DNA of 5,461 nt. Source: an uncultured Porphyromonadaceae bacterium (GTDB lineage: Bacteria > Bacteroidota > Bacteroidia > Bacteroidales > Muribaculaceae). This document shows positions 1 through 5,461 of the stretch, in pieces. The stretch covers positions 1-5,461 of the forward strand of contig CAMWKC010000167.1 of assembly GCA_947174735.1 (NCBI GenBank), read 5' to 3'. The translations under genes and the position numbers were made by a program. Positions within the stretch are counted from its first letter, which is position 1, and each line of letters starts with the position of its first letter. Below the pieces are notes generated by a model. The model saw only the letters and a program-made list of their open reading frames with translations, did not search any database and had not been told where the DNA came from.

Positions 1-1415
1 ATATTAAGGAGCGTATAGCTCAGTTTGGCAACAAGTTGTATCTGGAGCTTGGCGGCAAGCTCTTTGATGACTATCATGCAAGCCGTGTGTTGCCCGGTTT
101 TCAGCCTGACAGTAAACTGCGTATGTTGCAGCAGCTTAAAGATCAAGCTGAAATTGTGATTGTCATCAGTGCGTTGGATATCGAAAAACATAAGATTCGC
201 GCTGATCTCGGTATCACTTACGATATGGATGTATTGCGTCTGCGTGATGAGTTTATTCAACGTGGCTTTAAGGTGGGGTCTGTATGTGTGACCCATTATA
301 ACGGTCAGCGCAGTGCCGATGCTTTCCGCAAGCGCTTGGAAAACATGGGGATTCCTACTTACTTCCATTACATTATCGAGGGTTATCCCTCTAATGTGTC
401 ACTGATAGCCTCTGACGAGGGTTTCGGCCGTAATGATTATATCGAAACTTCACGTCCGTTGGTAATTGTGACGGCGCCAGGTCCCGGTAGCGGTAAGATG
501 GCTGTGTGTCTCAGTCAGCTCTATAACGAGAAGAAGCGCGGTATTGATGCCGGTTATGCGAAGTTCGAGACTTTCCCGGTATGGAATCTGCCTCTTAAAC
601 ATCCCGTCAATATAGCATACGAGGCAGCTACAGCTGATCTCAACGATGTCAACATGATTGACCCGTTCCATTTGGAAGCTTACGGCAAGATGGCTATCAA
701 TTATAACCGCGATATAGAGATATTTCCGGTGCTTAACACTCTGTTTGAGGGTATATATGGTAAGAATCCCTACAAGTCGCCTACTGATATGGGTGTGAAT
801 ATGGTAGGATTCTGTATCAATGACGACCAGTTGTGCTGTCATGCTTCGCACAATGAGATAATACGCCGATTCTTTACCGCTCATAATCGACTTGCACTCG
901 GTGAAGGTAATGATGCCGAGGTCAATAAGATTTCGCTGTTGTTCAAACAGGCTGGTATTGATGTGGCTTACCGCCGTTGTGTGCGTGCGGCACGCGAGCG
1001 TGCTGCTAAGGAAGGGGTGCCGTGTGCAGCTATGGAGCTTTCGAACGGTACTATTATTACAGCCGGTAGCGGCGATCTGTTAGGATGTAGTTCGGCCCTG
1101 ATACTTAATTCAATAAAATATCTCGCCGGGATAGACCATGATGTGCATCTGATACCGCAGGATATGATAGAGCCCATACAGCATACTAAGATAGACTATC
1201 TGCGCAGTCACAACCCGCGTCTGCATTCAGATGAGGTATTAGTGGCGCTGTCGGTGCTCAGCACTCATGATGAGAATTGCCGTAAGGCTCTGGAGTGCCT
1301 ACCGCTGCTTCGGGGCTGCGAAATGCACTCGACTGTGATGCTCGGTGAGGTAGACCATAAGATTTTCAATAAGCTTGGCGTAGGTCTGACCTGCGATCCT
1401 AAGCGTAAGAAGTGA
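1..1415 (+). CDS. DUF1846 (UPF0371) family protein, 5'-truncated by the window edge
   Basis: The frame is open from base 3, so the gene enters from the left. The TTG at base 36 lies inside a conserved stretch (NKLYLELGGKLFDDYHASRV) and is not the true start. About 470 residues are visible. From memory the family is about 490-500 residues, so only some 20 are probably missing. I recognise DUF1846 from the N-terminal GGKLFDDYHASRVLPGF block, the DIEKHKIRADLGITYD block, the glycine-rich TAPGPGSGKMA segment at bases 471-500, and a C-terminal block (GDLLGCSSALILNSIKYLAG, then LGEVDHKIFNKLGV). The family is cytoplasmic and widespread in anaerobes and Firmicutes, and to my knowledge its biochemical role is unknown. 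GPGSGK resembles a Walker A loop, but Met follows the Lys where Ser or Thr is usual, so nucleotide binding is only suggested. There is no signal peptide or membrane segment. The protein ends KRKK and its TGA overlaps another short reading frame. I am confident of the family; the function is unassigned. Confidence 0.9.
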   Translation, partial: IKERIAQFGNKLYLELGGKLFDDYHASRVLPGFQPDSKLRMLQQLKDQAEIVIVISALDIEKHKIRADLGITYDMDVLRLRDEFIQRGFKVGSVCVTHYNGQRSADAFRKRLENMGIPTYFHYIIEGYPSNVSLIASDEGFGRNDYIETSRPLVIVTAPGPGSGKMAVCLSQLYNEKKRGIDAGYAKFETFPVWNLPLKHPVNIAYEAATADLNDVNMIDPFHLEAYGKMAINYNRDIEIFPVLNTLFEGIYGKNPYKSPTDMGVNMVGFCINDDQLCCHASHNEIIRRFFTAHNRLALGEGNDAEVNKISLLFKQAGIDVAYRRCVRAARERAAKEGVPCAAMELSNGTIITAGSGDLLGCSSALILNSIKYLAGIDHDVHLIPQDMIEPIQHTKIDYLRSHNPRLHSDEVLVALSVLSTHDENCRKALECLPLLRGCEMHSTVMLGEVDHKIFNKLGVGLTCDPKRKK

Positions 1416-1513
1416 CTTCCGGAGAAGCCGATACAAAAGCTGACGCCGAAAAGAAGGCTAAGGCCGGAAGAAAAAAGGAAGATGCATTTTGCAAGAACCG
1501 GAGATGTTTTTGA
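1412..1513 (+). other. Short hydrophilic reading frame overlapping the DUF1846 stop: possible frameshifted tail or coupled mini-ORF
   Basis: In the -1 frame relative to the DUF1846 gene, an open stretch begins with GTG at 1412, so GTGA overlaps the upstream TGA. It runs 33 codons to TGA at 1511-1513. It encodes a Lys/Ala/Glu/Asp-rich peptide beginning VTSGEADTKADAEKKAKAG, then RKKEDAF. This composition looks like a disordered C-terminal tail of a bacterial protein rather than random intergenic translation. Two readings are possible: a former tail of the DUF1846 protein cut off by a one-base indel, or a tiny translationally coupled ORF. No slippery heptamer is visible at AAGAAGTGA, so programmed frameshifting is not supported. 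Chance is not excluded. Confidence 0.3.
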
Positions 1514-1514
1514 G

Positions 1515-1545
1515 TTAGAAAGTTAGAAATTTTTTATTAACTTTG
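1515..1545 (+). promoter_or_regulatory. Bacteroidota-type promoter for the secreted repeat protein
   Basis: TAACTTTG at 1538-1545 matches the -7 consensus TAnnTTTG of the Bacteroidota primary sigma factor. Exactly 19 bases upstream, TTAG at 1515-1518 is a plausible degenerate form of the -33 TTTG box. The region between is A/T-rich. By analogy the transcript should start around 1550-1553, leaving an untranslated leader of about 80 bases before the ATG at 1633. The -33 box lies in a tandem 8-bp repeat (AGTTAGAA twice, 1513-1528). Confidence 0.7.
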
Positions 1546-1552
1546 CATATCG

Positions 1553-1600
1553 CGCTGTGTGGTCTGGAAGTCTGTTGAAGACTGACAGGGCGACACAGCG
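1553..1600 (+). promoter_or_regulatory. Predicted structured 5' leader (stem-loop) of the secreted protein gene
   Basis: CGCTGTGT at 1553-1560 is the exact reverse complement of ACACAGCG at 1593-1600. Inside it, CTG (1564-1566) can pair with CAG (1586-1588) and AGTCT (1569-1573) with AGACT (1579-1583), closing a GTTGA loop. Between the two inner helices lies GA opposite GA (1567-1568 and 1584-1585), which can form tandem sheared G.A pairs. The element begins at about the predicted transcription start and is followed by TTTT at 1601-1604. It could stabilise the mRNA 5' end, act as a protein-binding leader, or act as a weak attenuator. I do not recognise it as a known riboswitch class. Confidence 0.5.
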
Positions 1601-1632
1601 TTTTCAGTTAGTACCATTATAAATCTAAACAA

Positions 1633-3243
1633 ATGATGAACAGTTTTTTACGTTTGGCGGCTGTGACCGTGGCAGCCGTGTCTCCAGCTCTTGGTGCGTG
1701 GGCGTATGGGGTTGCTCCTACGGAGGGTCAGATAAATCTTGAGGATTGTCCGGCCGGTCTGAGTTCGATTGAGATTATGGGTGATTTCAGTATTAACCGT
1801 CTTACTCCGGGTTACATCACACTTAGTCGTGACGGTGAAGCTATACGTCAGATTCCCGCTTCGAACAGGCAATACATGTACACCTTCTCGGGTCTTGACC
1901 GTACGGAGACTGGTGATGTTCATGTGACATTCTTTATGAATGGTTCCGCCAATACCGGTGGTCACTATACGGTGACTGTGCCAGAAGGCTTCTTTACGGA
2001 TATGAGCACCGGTCAGCCTACCGGGCCTATGGAGTTTAATTGGACTATCAGTCAAACTGCCGTTACTATTTCTCCGGCTCGTGACGGAAGTTATACTTCA
2101 CTTTCCCAATTCAGAATTACTCTGCCTGAGAAGATAGATTCCGAGCCTGTTGAGTCATACAGAATCTCCGGTACGCCTGATATAGAAAGTCTGTTTGGAG
2201 ATGAATTAGGTTTAACTATAACAACAGTCATCGAAGGAAATGAAGCCATCCTTACTCTTAGTGAGCCGATTACCACTCCGGGTACATATATGCTTAATCT
2301 GCCTGCAAGTCTGATACGAGCCACAGGCAGCAACGGAGCATCATGGTCTTCTCCTGCCGATCAGGTGACTTACCGTGTGGTGCCTAACTCTAAAGAAGGC
2401 ATTACTATACAGCCTGCGCCGGGTGAATATGAAGAGTTTGCTCCTGTTAAACATGAAGTAGACGGTATGGAGTTTGACGCTACTTTCCTGATTGAAGTAT
2501 CTGAAAGCACTCCTATAACATACGCTCTCCGAGCCAAAGCGCAGCTTTATCCGATGAATGAGGACGGAAGTTTTGACACATCAATGTCTGCCGGTAGTTT
2601 TACAGCTGTCAAGAAATCGTCAACTCTGCTTGCTTTGGTACCTGTGTCTGGTGAGACTCAGATCATCAGCCCGGCAGCCGGACGTTATGTACTTTACATA
2701 CCCGATTCTATGTATCAGACCAGTGAAGGTCGTAACGGTAGCTACTGGTTTGAGTACACCGTGTTGCCTAATACAAGTCTGCCCTGTACTGTGACACCTG
2801 AAAATGAAGGTCTTAAGGAGCTTCAGGATATTACTCTGACTTTTGCACCGGGTATGGATGTAGTATGTCAGAATAGCGATTATGCTACACTTACCAACGG
2901 TGTGGCAGTCTATACTCTCACAGGTAAGGTATCTGAAGAACAGCCTAACGTAGTGGTCTTCTCACTTCCGTTGCCGCTTGATGAGAAGGGGACATGGACT
3001 TTCACTACTCCTGCCACCGGTTTCAGTGTCGGAGGGCGTGCATACAGCACAAAACATTCATTTGTTATCGGAAGTCCGGTAAGTGTGGAAACTATCAGTG
3101 CCTTTAACGGTCTGTGTGATGTATACACCCTTGACGGTGTACGTGTTGCTGTTAAGGTAGAAGATATTTCTACGCTTCCTAAGGGTCTCTATATAGCAGT
3201 TCCTGCCGATGGCAGCGCAGCCCGTAAAGTACTTGTGAAGTAA
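1633..3243 (+). CDS. Secreted multi-repeat Ig-like protein with C-terminal type-IX-like sorting domain
   Basis: The protein has 536 residues. Residues 1-24 form a signal peptide: polar start, alanine/valine-rich core, and an AWA/Y signal peptidase I site. Four degenerate beta-rich repeats follow, at about 25-141, 142-252, 255-381 and 382-484. Each ends in the same pattern, Gly-x-Tyr/Trp, alternating hydrophobics, Pro, a small variable loop, then a Phe/Tyr strand: GGHYTVTVPEGFF near 109, PGTYMLNLPASLI near 216, AGRYVLYIPDSMY near 349, KGTWTFTTPATGF near 452. The last 50 residues (VYTLDGVRV near 497, LPKGLYIAV near 515, RKVLVK at the end) match the form of the C-terminal sorting domains of Bacteroidota secreted proteins (type IX secretion, type A-like). 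Export through the outer membrane or surface display is inferred. Two adjacent ATGs (1633, 1636) could start it; both keep the signal peptide, and no Shine-Dalgarno is seen. The gene ends in tandem TAA stops. No catalytic motif is visible, so an adhesin, surface-layer or structural role is likelier than an enzyme, but the ligand is unknown. Confidence 0.85.
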   Translation: MMNSFLRLAAVTVAAVSPALGAWAYGVAPTEGQINLEDCPAGLSSIEIMGDFSINRLTPGYITLSRDGEAIRQIPASNRQYMYTFSGLDRTETGDVHVTFFMNGSANTGGHYTVTVPEGFFTDMSTGQPTGPMEFNWTISQTAVTISPARDGSYTSLSQFRITLPEKIDSEPVESYRISGTPDIESLFGDELGLTITTVIEGNEAILTLSEPITTPGTYMLNLPASLIRATGSNGASWSSPADQVTYRVVPNSKEGITIQPAPGEYEEFAPVKHEVDGMEFDATFLIEVSESTPITYALRAKAQLYPMNEDGSFDTSMSAGSFTAVKKSSTLLALVPVSGETQIISPAAGRYVLYIPDSMYQTSEGRNGSYWFEYTVLPNTSLPCTVTPENEGLKELQDITLTFAPGMDVVCQNSDYATLTNGVAVYTLTGKVSEEQPNVVVFSLPLPLDEKGTWTFTTPATGFSVGGRAYSTKHSFVIGSPVSVETISAFNGLCDVYTLDGVRVAVKVEDISTLPKGLYIAVPADGSAARKVLVK

Positions 3244-3252
3244 TAATCCCGA

Positions 3253-3312
3253 TTATTATAGAATACTGCGGGGCAGAATTATCTGATTCTGCCCCGCAGT
3301 ATTCTATAATAA
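3253..3312. terminator. Perfect 27-bp inverted repeat after the secreted protein gene, probable terminator
   Basis: The arms at 3253-3279 and 3286-3312 are perfectly complementary over 27 bp with a six-base TATCTG loop (3280-3285). The GC-rich core is CTGCGGGGCAG. It starts ten bases after the TAA stop at 3241-3243 and would form a very stable RNA hairpin. No T-run follows on the plus strand (CTTAAAAATGG), so it is not a textbook intrinsic terminator. It may end transcription in a Bacteroidota-specific way, protect the mRNA 3' end, or be a palindromic repeat element. The stop region TAATAAT (3241-3247) can also pair with ATTATTA (3252-3258), a small competing hairpin. Confidence 0.65.
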
Positions 3313-3353
3313 CTTAAAAATGGTGTAAAACCATATAAAAAACGGAGAGGAAG

Positions 3354-3384
3354 TTGTAGTTTAGACTATTATTCTCTAACTTTG
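3354..3384 (+). promoter_or_regulatory. Bacteroidota-type promoter for the TPR/coiled-coil protein gene
   Basis: TAACTTTG at 3377-3384 matches the TAnnTTTG -7 box and is identical to the one upstream of the secreted protein gene. TTGT at 3354-3357, 19 bases upstream, is a weak -33 box (GTTG with spacing 20 is equally possible). Transcription should begin near 3390, about 85 bases before the GTG start at 3475. This indicates a transcript separate from the preceding gene. Confidence 0.65.
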
Positions 3385-3390
3385 CAAATC

Positions 3391-3450
3391 ATGAATCTTT
3401 CTTGTCAAAACCTGCGATCCGATATGTCCTTAATGTTGGCTGGTGGGTAA
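3391..3450 (+). CDS. Possible 19-residue leader peptide ORF
   Basis: An ATG at 3391 lies about where transcription from the 3377-3384 promoter should begin. It opens a 19-codon frame (MNLSCQNLRSDMSLMLAGG) ending at TAA 3448-3450. It is in the same frame as the downstream GTG-started gene, 24 bases before it. It could be a leaderless regulatory uORF, or simply chance in a short UTR. The peptide has no run of one amino acid that would indicate classical attenuation. The support is positional only. Confidence 0.25.
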   Translation: MNLSCQNLRSDMSLMLAGG

Positions 3451-3474
3451 GAAAAACTAAATGTACCCTGTTTC

Positions 3475-4980
3475 GTGAAACTATTTTTAATCTTTCTGAC
3501 TGTCGTATGCAGCTTGACTGCGACAGTCAGAGCTCAGATCAACGCCGGTGCGCTGATAGAAGACCTTGGCAAAAAGCTTGCACATACCGATAATGCTAAG
3601 GACAGTCTCAAGCTTCTATATGACATCTACGACTTGTCGGAACGTCGTAATCAGTCAGACTACGGCTGGAAAATACTCGAACTTAACCGTAGACTTGATA
3701 ATGTTGAGGCACAGGCTGACATGTTATGTCAGTTGTCGGTACTCTATCTCCGCAACGACTCGATACTTCGGCACCTCTATAATCTTGCCGGACAACTACC
3801 CGAAGGAGACCAGCGTAGTGCCACACAATTGTTCGTGTCACTGCAACGCACTACGGGCCGAGTGTCGTTTCTGAACGAAGAAGACCGTATGCAGCGAATC
3901 AGAAAGATTCTTATGACCCAGGAAGAACAGCAGAACAATGCTGACGAGCGGTCACTCTACGAGCAGATAGAGCAGCTCTACAGTCTTGTGTTATATATGG
4001 GCACTACGACTCGCGGCTCACTTTATGAAGAGTATCTTGACAAGTTGTCAAAGATGATTGATGAACTGCCTGAGGAGATATACCAGTTACGCAATATGTT
4101 CTATACATCTTCGGCCAACTTCTATACCAATAATGATATACATGATAAGGCTATTGAAGCTGATCGTAAGCTCCTCAATGTGATAGAAGGGTTGCAGAAA
4201 GAGTATAAGGATATGGGACGTGACTATCGTAATTACGATACCTTCCTATATATATGCTACCGGCGTATGTTGAATAATTATGAGGCTCTTGACCCTGAGG
4301 AGGTTGAACATCTGCGTTCAGAAGCCCTAAAGTTAGCACATACTAATAAGGATGTAAAAGCCGATTATGATAAATCTCGCCGCATTGATATATATTATAA
4401 TATGGCGAAGAAGAATTATCCGCAGGCTGTGACACTGATAAACGAATGGCTTAAAACCAATCATGATAAACCGCTGCTACGCCGTCAGATGTTAGGTCTG
4501 CTTAAAGAGGCGGCAGAGGCTACAGGTGATCAGGCATCGCTATTGAGTGCTCTTAAGGAATATAACGGTCTGCTTGAGGAGTATAATAACCAGCAGAGTG
4601 CCGAGGCTTACCGTGAGATGCAGATACGCTACGATGTCAGCGAACTGAAAGCACGTGCCGCTGAAGCCGAGATAGCTGTACGTGATGCCAAAATATCGTT
4701 TGATCAGAAGATAATACTGATTTCTTTGTCGGCTTCTTTTGTACTTATTGTGGTACTGTTGATGCTGGCACGCCGTTATGGTGATATGAAGCGTAATCTG
4801 CGCGAACTTAAAGACGAAATGTACATAGTAAAAGATGAGAATTCACGTCTGTCTCATCACCGTGAACGTCTGCAGAAAGAAGTGCGCAAGTTGCGTAATT
4901 CAGTACCTTTAAGTCATGACAACGTCAATATCAAGCGTTCTGAACAGTCACCGTATGCTCCGCCGGTAGATGAAGAATAG
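3475..4980 (+). CDS. TPR-type periplasmic protein with one transmembrane helix and a cytoplasmic coiled coil, no output domain
   Basis: The protein has 501 residues and starts at GTG. This start is chosen because an in-frame TAA lies just upstream (3448-3450), the next Met is residue 83, and GTG gives a complete signal peptide (MKLFLIFLTVVCSLTATVRA, cut before Gln21). Residues about 25-370 are almost all helical with paired-helix character, such as ANFYTNNDIHDKAIEADRKL near 214 and the helices at 305-360, consistent with degenerate tetratricopeptide repeats in the periplasm. A charged helix (about 370-410, EAYREMQIRYDVSELKARAA) leads to a single transmembrane segment at about 413-432. A coiled coil follows (about 435-476), then a polar, Pro-containing tail ending PPVDEE. 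This order is the input half of Bacteroidales TPR sensor proteins, which usually continue into a histidine kinase or a helix-turn-helix domain. Here the protein stops after the coiled coil, and a clean terminator follows, so this looks like its real end. It may signal through a partner or act as an envelope scaffold; no specific function can be assigned. Confidence 0.8.
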   Translation: MKLFLIFLTVVCSLTATVRAQINAGALIEDLGKKLAHTDNAKDSLKLLYDIYDLSERRNQSDYGWKILELNRRLDNVEAQADMLCQLSVLYLRNDSILRHLYNLAGQLPEGDQRSATQLFVSLQRTTGRVSFLNEEDRMQRIRKILMTQEEQQNNADERSLYEQIEQLYSLVLYMGTTTRGSLYEEYLDKLSKMIDELPEEIYQLRNMFYTSSANFYTNNDIHDKAIEADRKLLNVIEGLQKEYKDMGRDYRNYDTFLYICYRRMLNNYEALDPEEVEHLRSEALKLAHTNKDVKADYDKSRRIDIYYNMAKKNYPQAVTLINEWLKTNHDKPLLRRQMLGLLKEAAEATGDQASLLSALKEYNGLLEEYNNQQSAEAYREMQIRYDVSELKARAAEAEIAVRDAKISFDQKIILISLSASFVLIVVLLMLARRYGDMKRNLRELKDEMYIVKDENSRLSHHRERLQKEVRKLRNSVPLSHDNVNIKRSEQSPYAPPVDEE

Positions 4981-4997
4981 GTAGCAAGGACGGACAT

Positions 4998-5056
4998 TAA
5001 AATAAAAGATTGTGAGGACTATCCGCTTGGACAGTCCTCACAATCTTTTTATTTTA
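4998..5056. terminator. Bidirectional intrinsic terminator between convergent genes
   Basis: GATTGTGAGGACT (5008-5020) pairs perfectly with AGTCCTCACAATC (5033-5045). The inner loop can add a TCC/GGA pairing (5022-5024 with 5029-5031) around GCTT. The outer A/T flanks extend the stem to about 23 bp with one bulged T. On the plus strand TTTTTATTTTA follows the stem; on the minus strand TTTTATTTTAA follows it. It therefore serves both the TPR gene (stop at 4978-4980) and the minus-strand gene (stop at 5065-5067). Confidence 0.9.
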
Positions 5057-5064
5057 TCCTTATT

Positions 5065-5461
5065 TTAGCGTGGTCCTGAAAGATAGTCACGCCAGTAGGC
5101 ACGGCGCACTTTATGACGCAGTTCCGCCTGGCCGGCCGGTATTATAACTATTTCCGGTTCCTCATCCTCGCTGACACAGTCATAGGCATACTGAGCGGTA
5201 TCGCCTAACGTGTCATTGAAATGATAGATACGGTTGCCCTCAGACCCCTCTATTGTAAGACGTCCTGTCATCGTTATCCATGGCTCACCGTGCAGATTGT
5301 CATCGCGTCTGTATATAGCCAGACGATACAGAGAGCTGTCATTCGAAGCAGCGGCGTCGGGCTGCACCATTACATCATTGCCGGGTGTTGTATCAACAGT
5401 TTCAGATACTGAGTCGGTTACCACAGTGTTATCAATCATGTCTACCCGGTACAGATACCCG
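5065..5461 (-). CDS. C-terminal part of an unrecognised acidic protein, 5'-truncated by the window edge
   Basis: The minus-strand frame is open from the right edge to TAA at 5065-5067, about 131 residues. An ATG at 5437-5439 exists, but the codons before it (GYLYRVD) are open and plausible as protein. A start there would also leave a polar N-terminus with no export signal, so the gene probably begins outside the window. The visible part has three sections: a Ser/Thr/Asp/Val-rich linker (VVTDSVSETVDTTPGNDV), a beta-rich section with aromatic and charged alternation (LYRLAIYRRDDNLHGEPWIT, then GRLTIEG and NRIYHFNDTLGD), and a basic end (AELRHKVRRAYWRDYLSGPR). The linker followed by a beta domain would suit an envelope protein or lipoprotein, but that is inference. 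I recognise no family. It converges on the TPR gene and shares its terminator. Confidence 0.7.
   Translation of the reverse strand, partial: GYLYRVDMIDNTVVTDSVSETVDTTPGNDVMVQPDAAASNDSSLYRLAIYRRDDNLHGEPWITMTGRLTIEGSEGNRIYHFNDTLGDTAQYAYDCVSEDEEPEIVIIPAGQAELRHKVRRAYWRDYLSGPR

Noticed and set aside
450..884. Minus-strand 144-codon open frame inside the DUF1846 gene
   Set aside because: It lies antisense to conserved DUF1846 blocks and its translation has no recognisable domain; it is a shadow of the real gene.
1401..1416. Programmed -1 ribosomal frameshift at the DUF1846 stop
   Set aside because: AAGAAGTGA has no X XXY YYZ slippery heptamer, and no strong hairpin is evident just downstream.
1553..1600. 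Known riboswitch in the leader of the secreted protein gene
   Set aside because: The sequence does not contain the conserved cores I know for the SAM, TPP, cobalamin, c-di-GMP or preQ1 classes, so only an unassigned structured leader is reported.
1648..2055. Minus-strand 135-codon open frame opposite the signal peptide and first repeat
   Set aside because: The plus-strand frame has a clear signal peptide and repeat pattern; the antisense peptide is Arg/Thr/His-rich with no domain features.
3402..3593. TTG-started 63-codon plus-strand frame overlapping the start of the TPR gene
   Set aside because: It overlaps the signal peptide coding region in another frame, and its Cys/Arg-rich translation looks non-coding.
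5221..5412. Plus-strand 63-codon frame opposite the last gene
   Set aside because: The minus-strand frame is open from the window edge to a stop beside a matching terminator and has protein-like composition; the plus frame is its shadow.

Overview
The window looks like a chromosomal segment from a gut-type member of the order Bacteroidales (Bacteroidota). Muribaculaceae or a relative is my best guess, but the sequence alone cannot fix the family. Three things support this. Two promoters match the Bacteroidota sigma-ABfr form (TAnnTTTG -7 box, both reading TAACTTTG). The gene starts have A-rich upstream regions and no Shine-Dalgarno sequence. The proteins are of Bacteroidales types: a repeat-built secreted protein with a C-terminal sorting-type domain, and a TPR / one-membrane-segment / coiled-coil protein. 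No rRNA, tRNA, CRISPR array, insertion sequence or phage gene is visible.

Layout from left to right. (1) Bases 1-1415, plus strand: a DUF1846 (UPF0371) family protein, nearly complete but missing its first residues at the window edge. A short hydrophilic reading frame overlaps its stop codon and may be a frameshifted former tail. (2) Bases 1513-1632: a promoter, then a predicted structured 5' leader. (3) Bases 1633-3243, plus strand: a secreted protein with a signal peptide, four degenerate Ig-like or beta-sandwich repeats and a C-terminal type-IX-like sorting domain. (4) Bases 3244-3474: a perfect 27-bp inverted repeat, a second promoter and a possible 19-residue leader peptide. (5) Bases 3475-4980, plus strand: a TPR-type periplasmic protein with one transmembrane helix and a cytoplasmic coiled coil but no output domain, starting at GTG. 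(6) Bases 4998-5056: a strong bidirectional terminator between convergent genes. (7) Bases 5065-5461, minus strand: the C-terminal part of an unrecognised acidic protein whose start is outside the window.

The genes do not look like one pathway. Genes 2 and 3 each have their own promoter, with a hairpin between them, and gene 4 converges on gene 3. Genes 2 and 3 are both exported or envelope-anchored, but nothing here shows that they cooperate. I did not find a clear new defence, mobile or biosynthetic system. The items most worth a second look are the structured leader of the secreted protein, the perfect palindrome, the sensor-like protein with no output domain, and the possible frameshifted tail.
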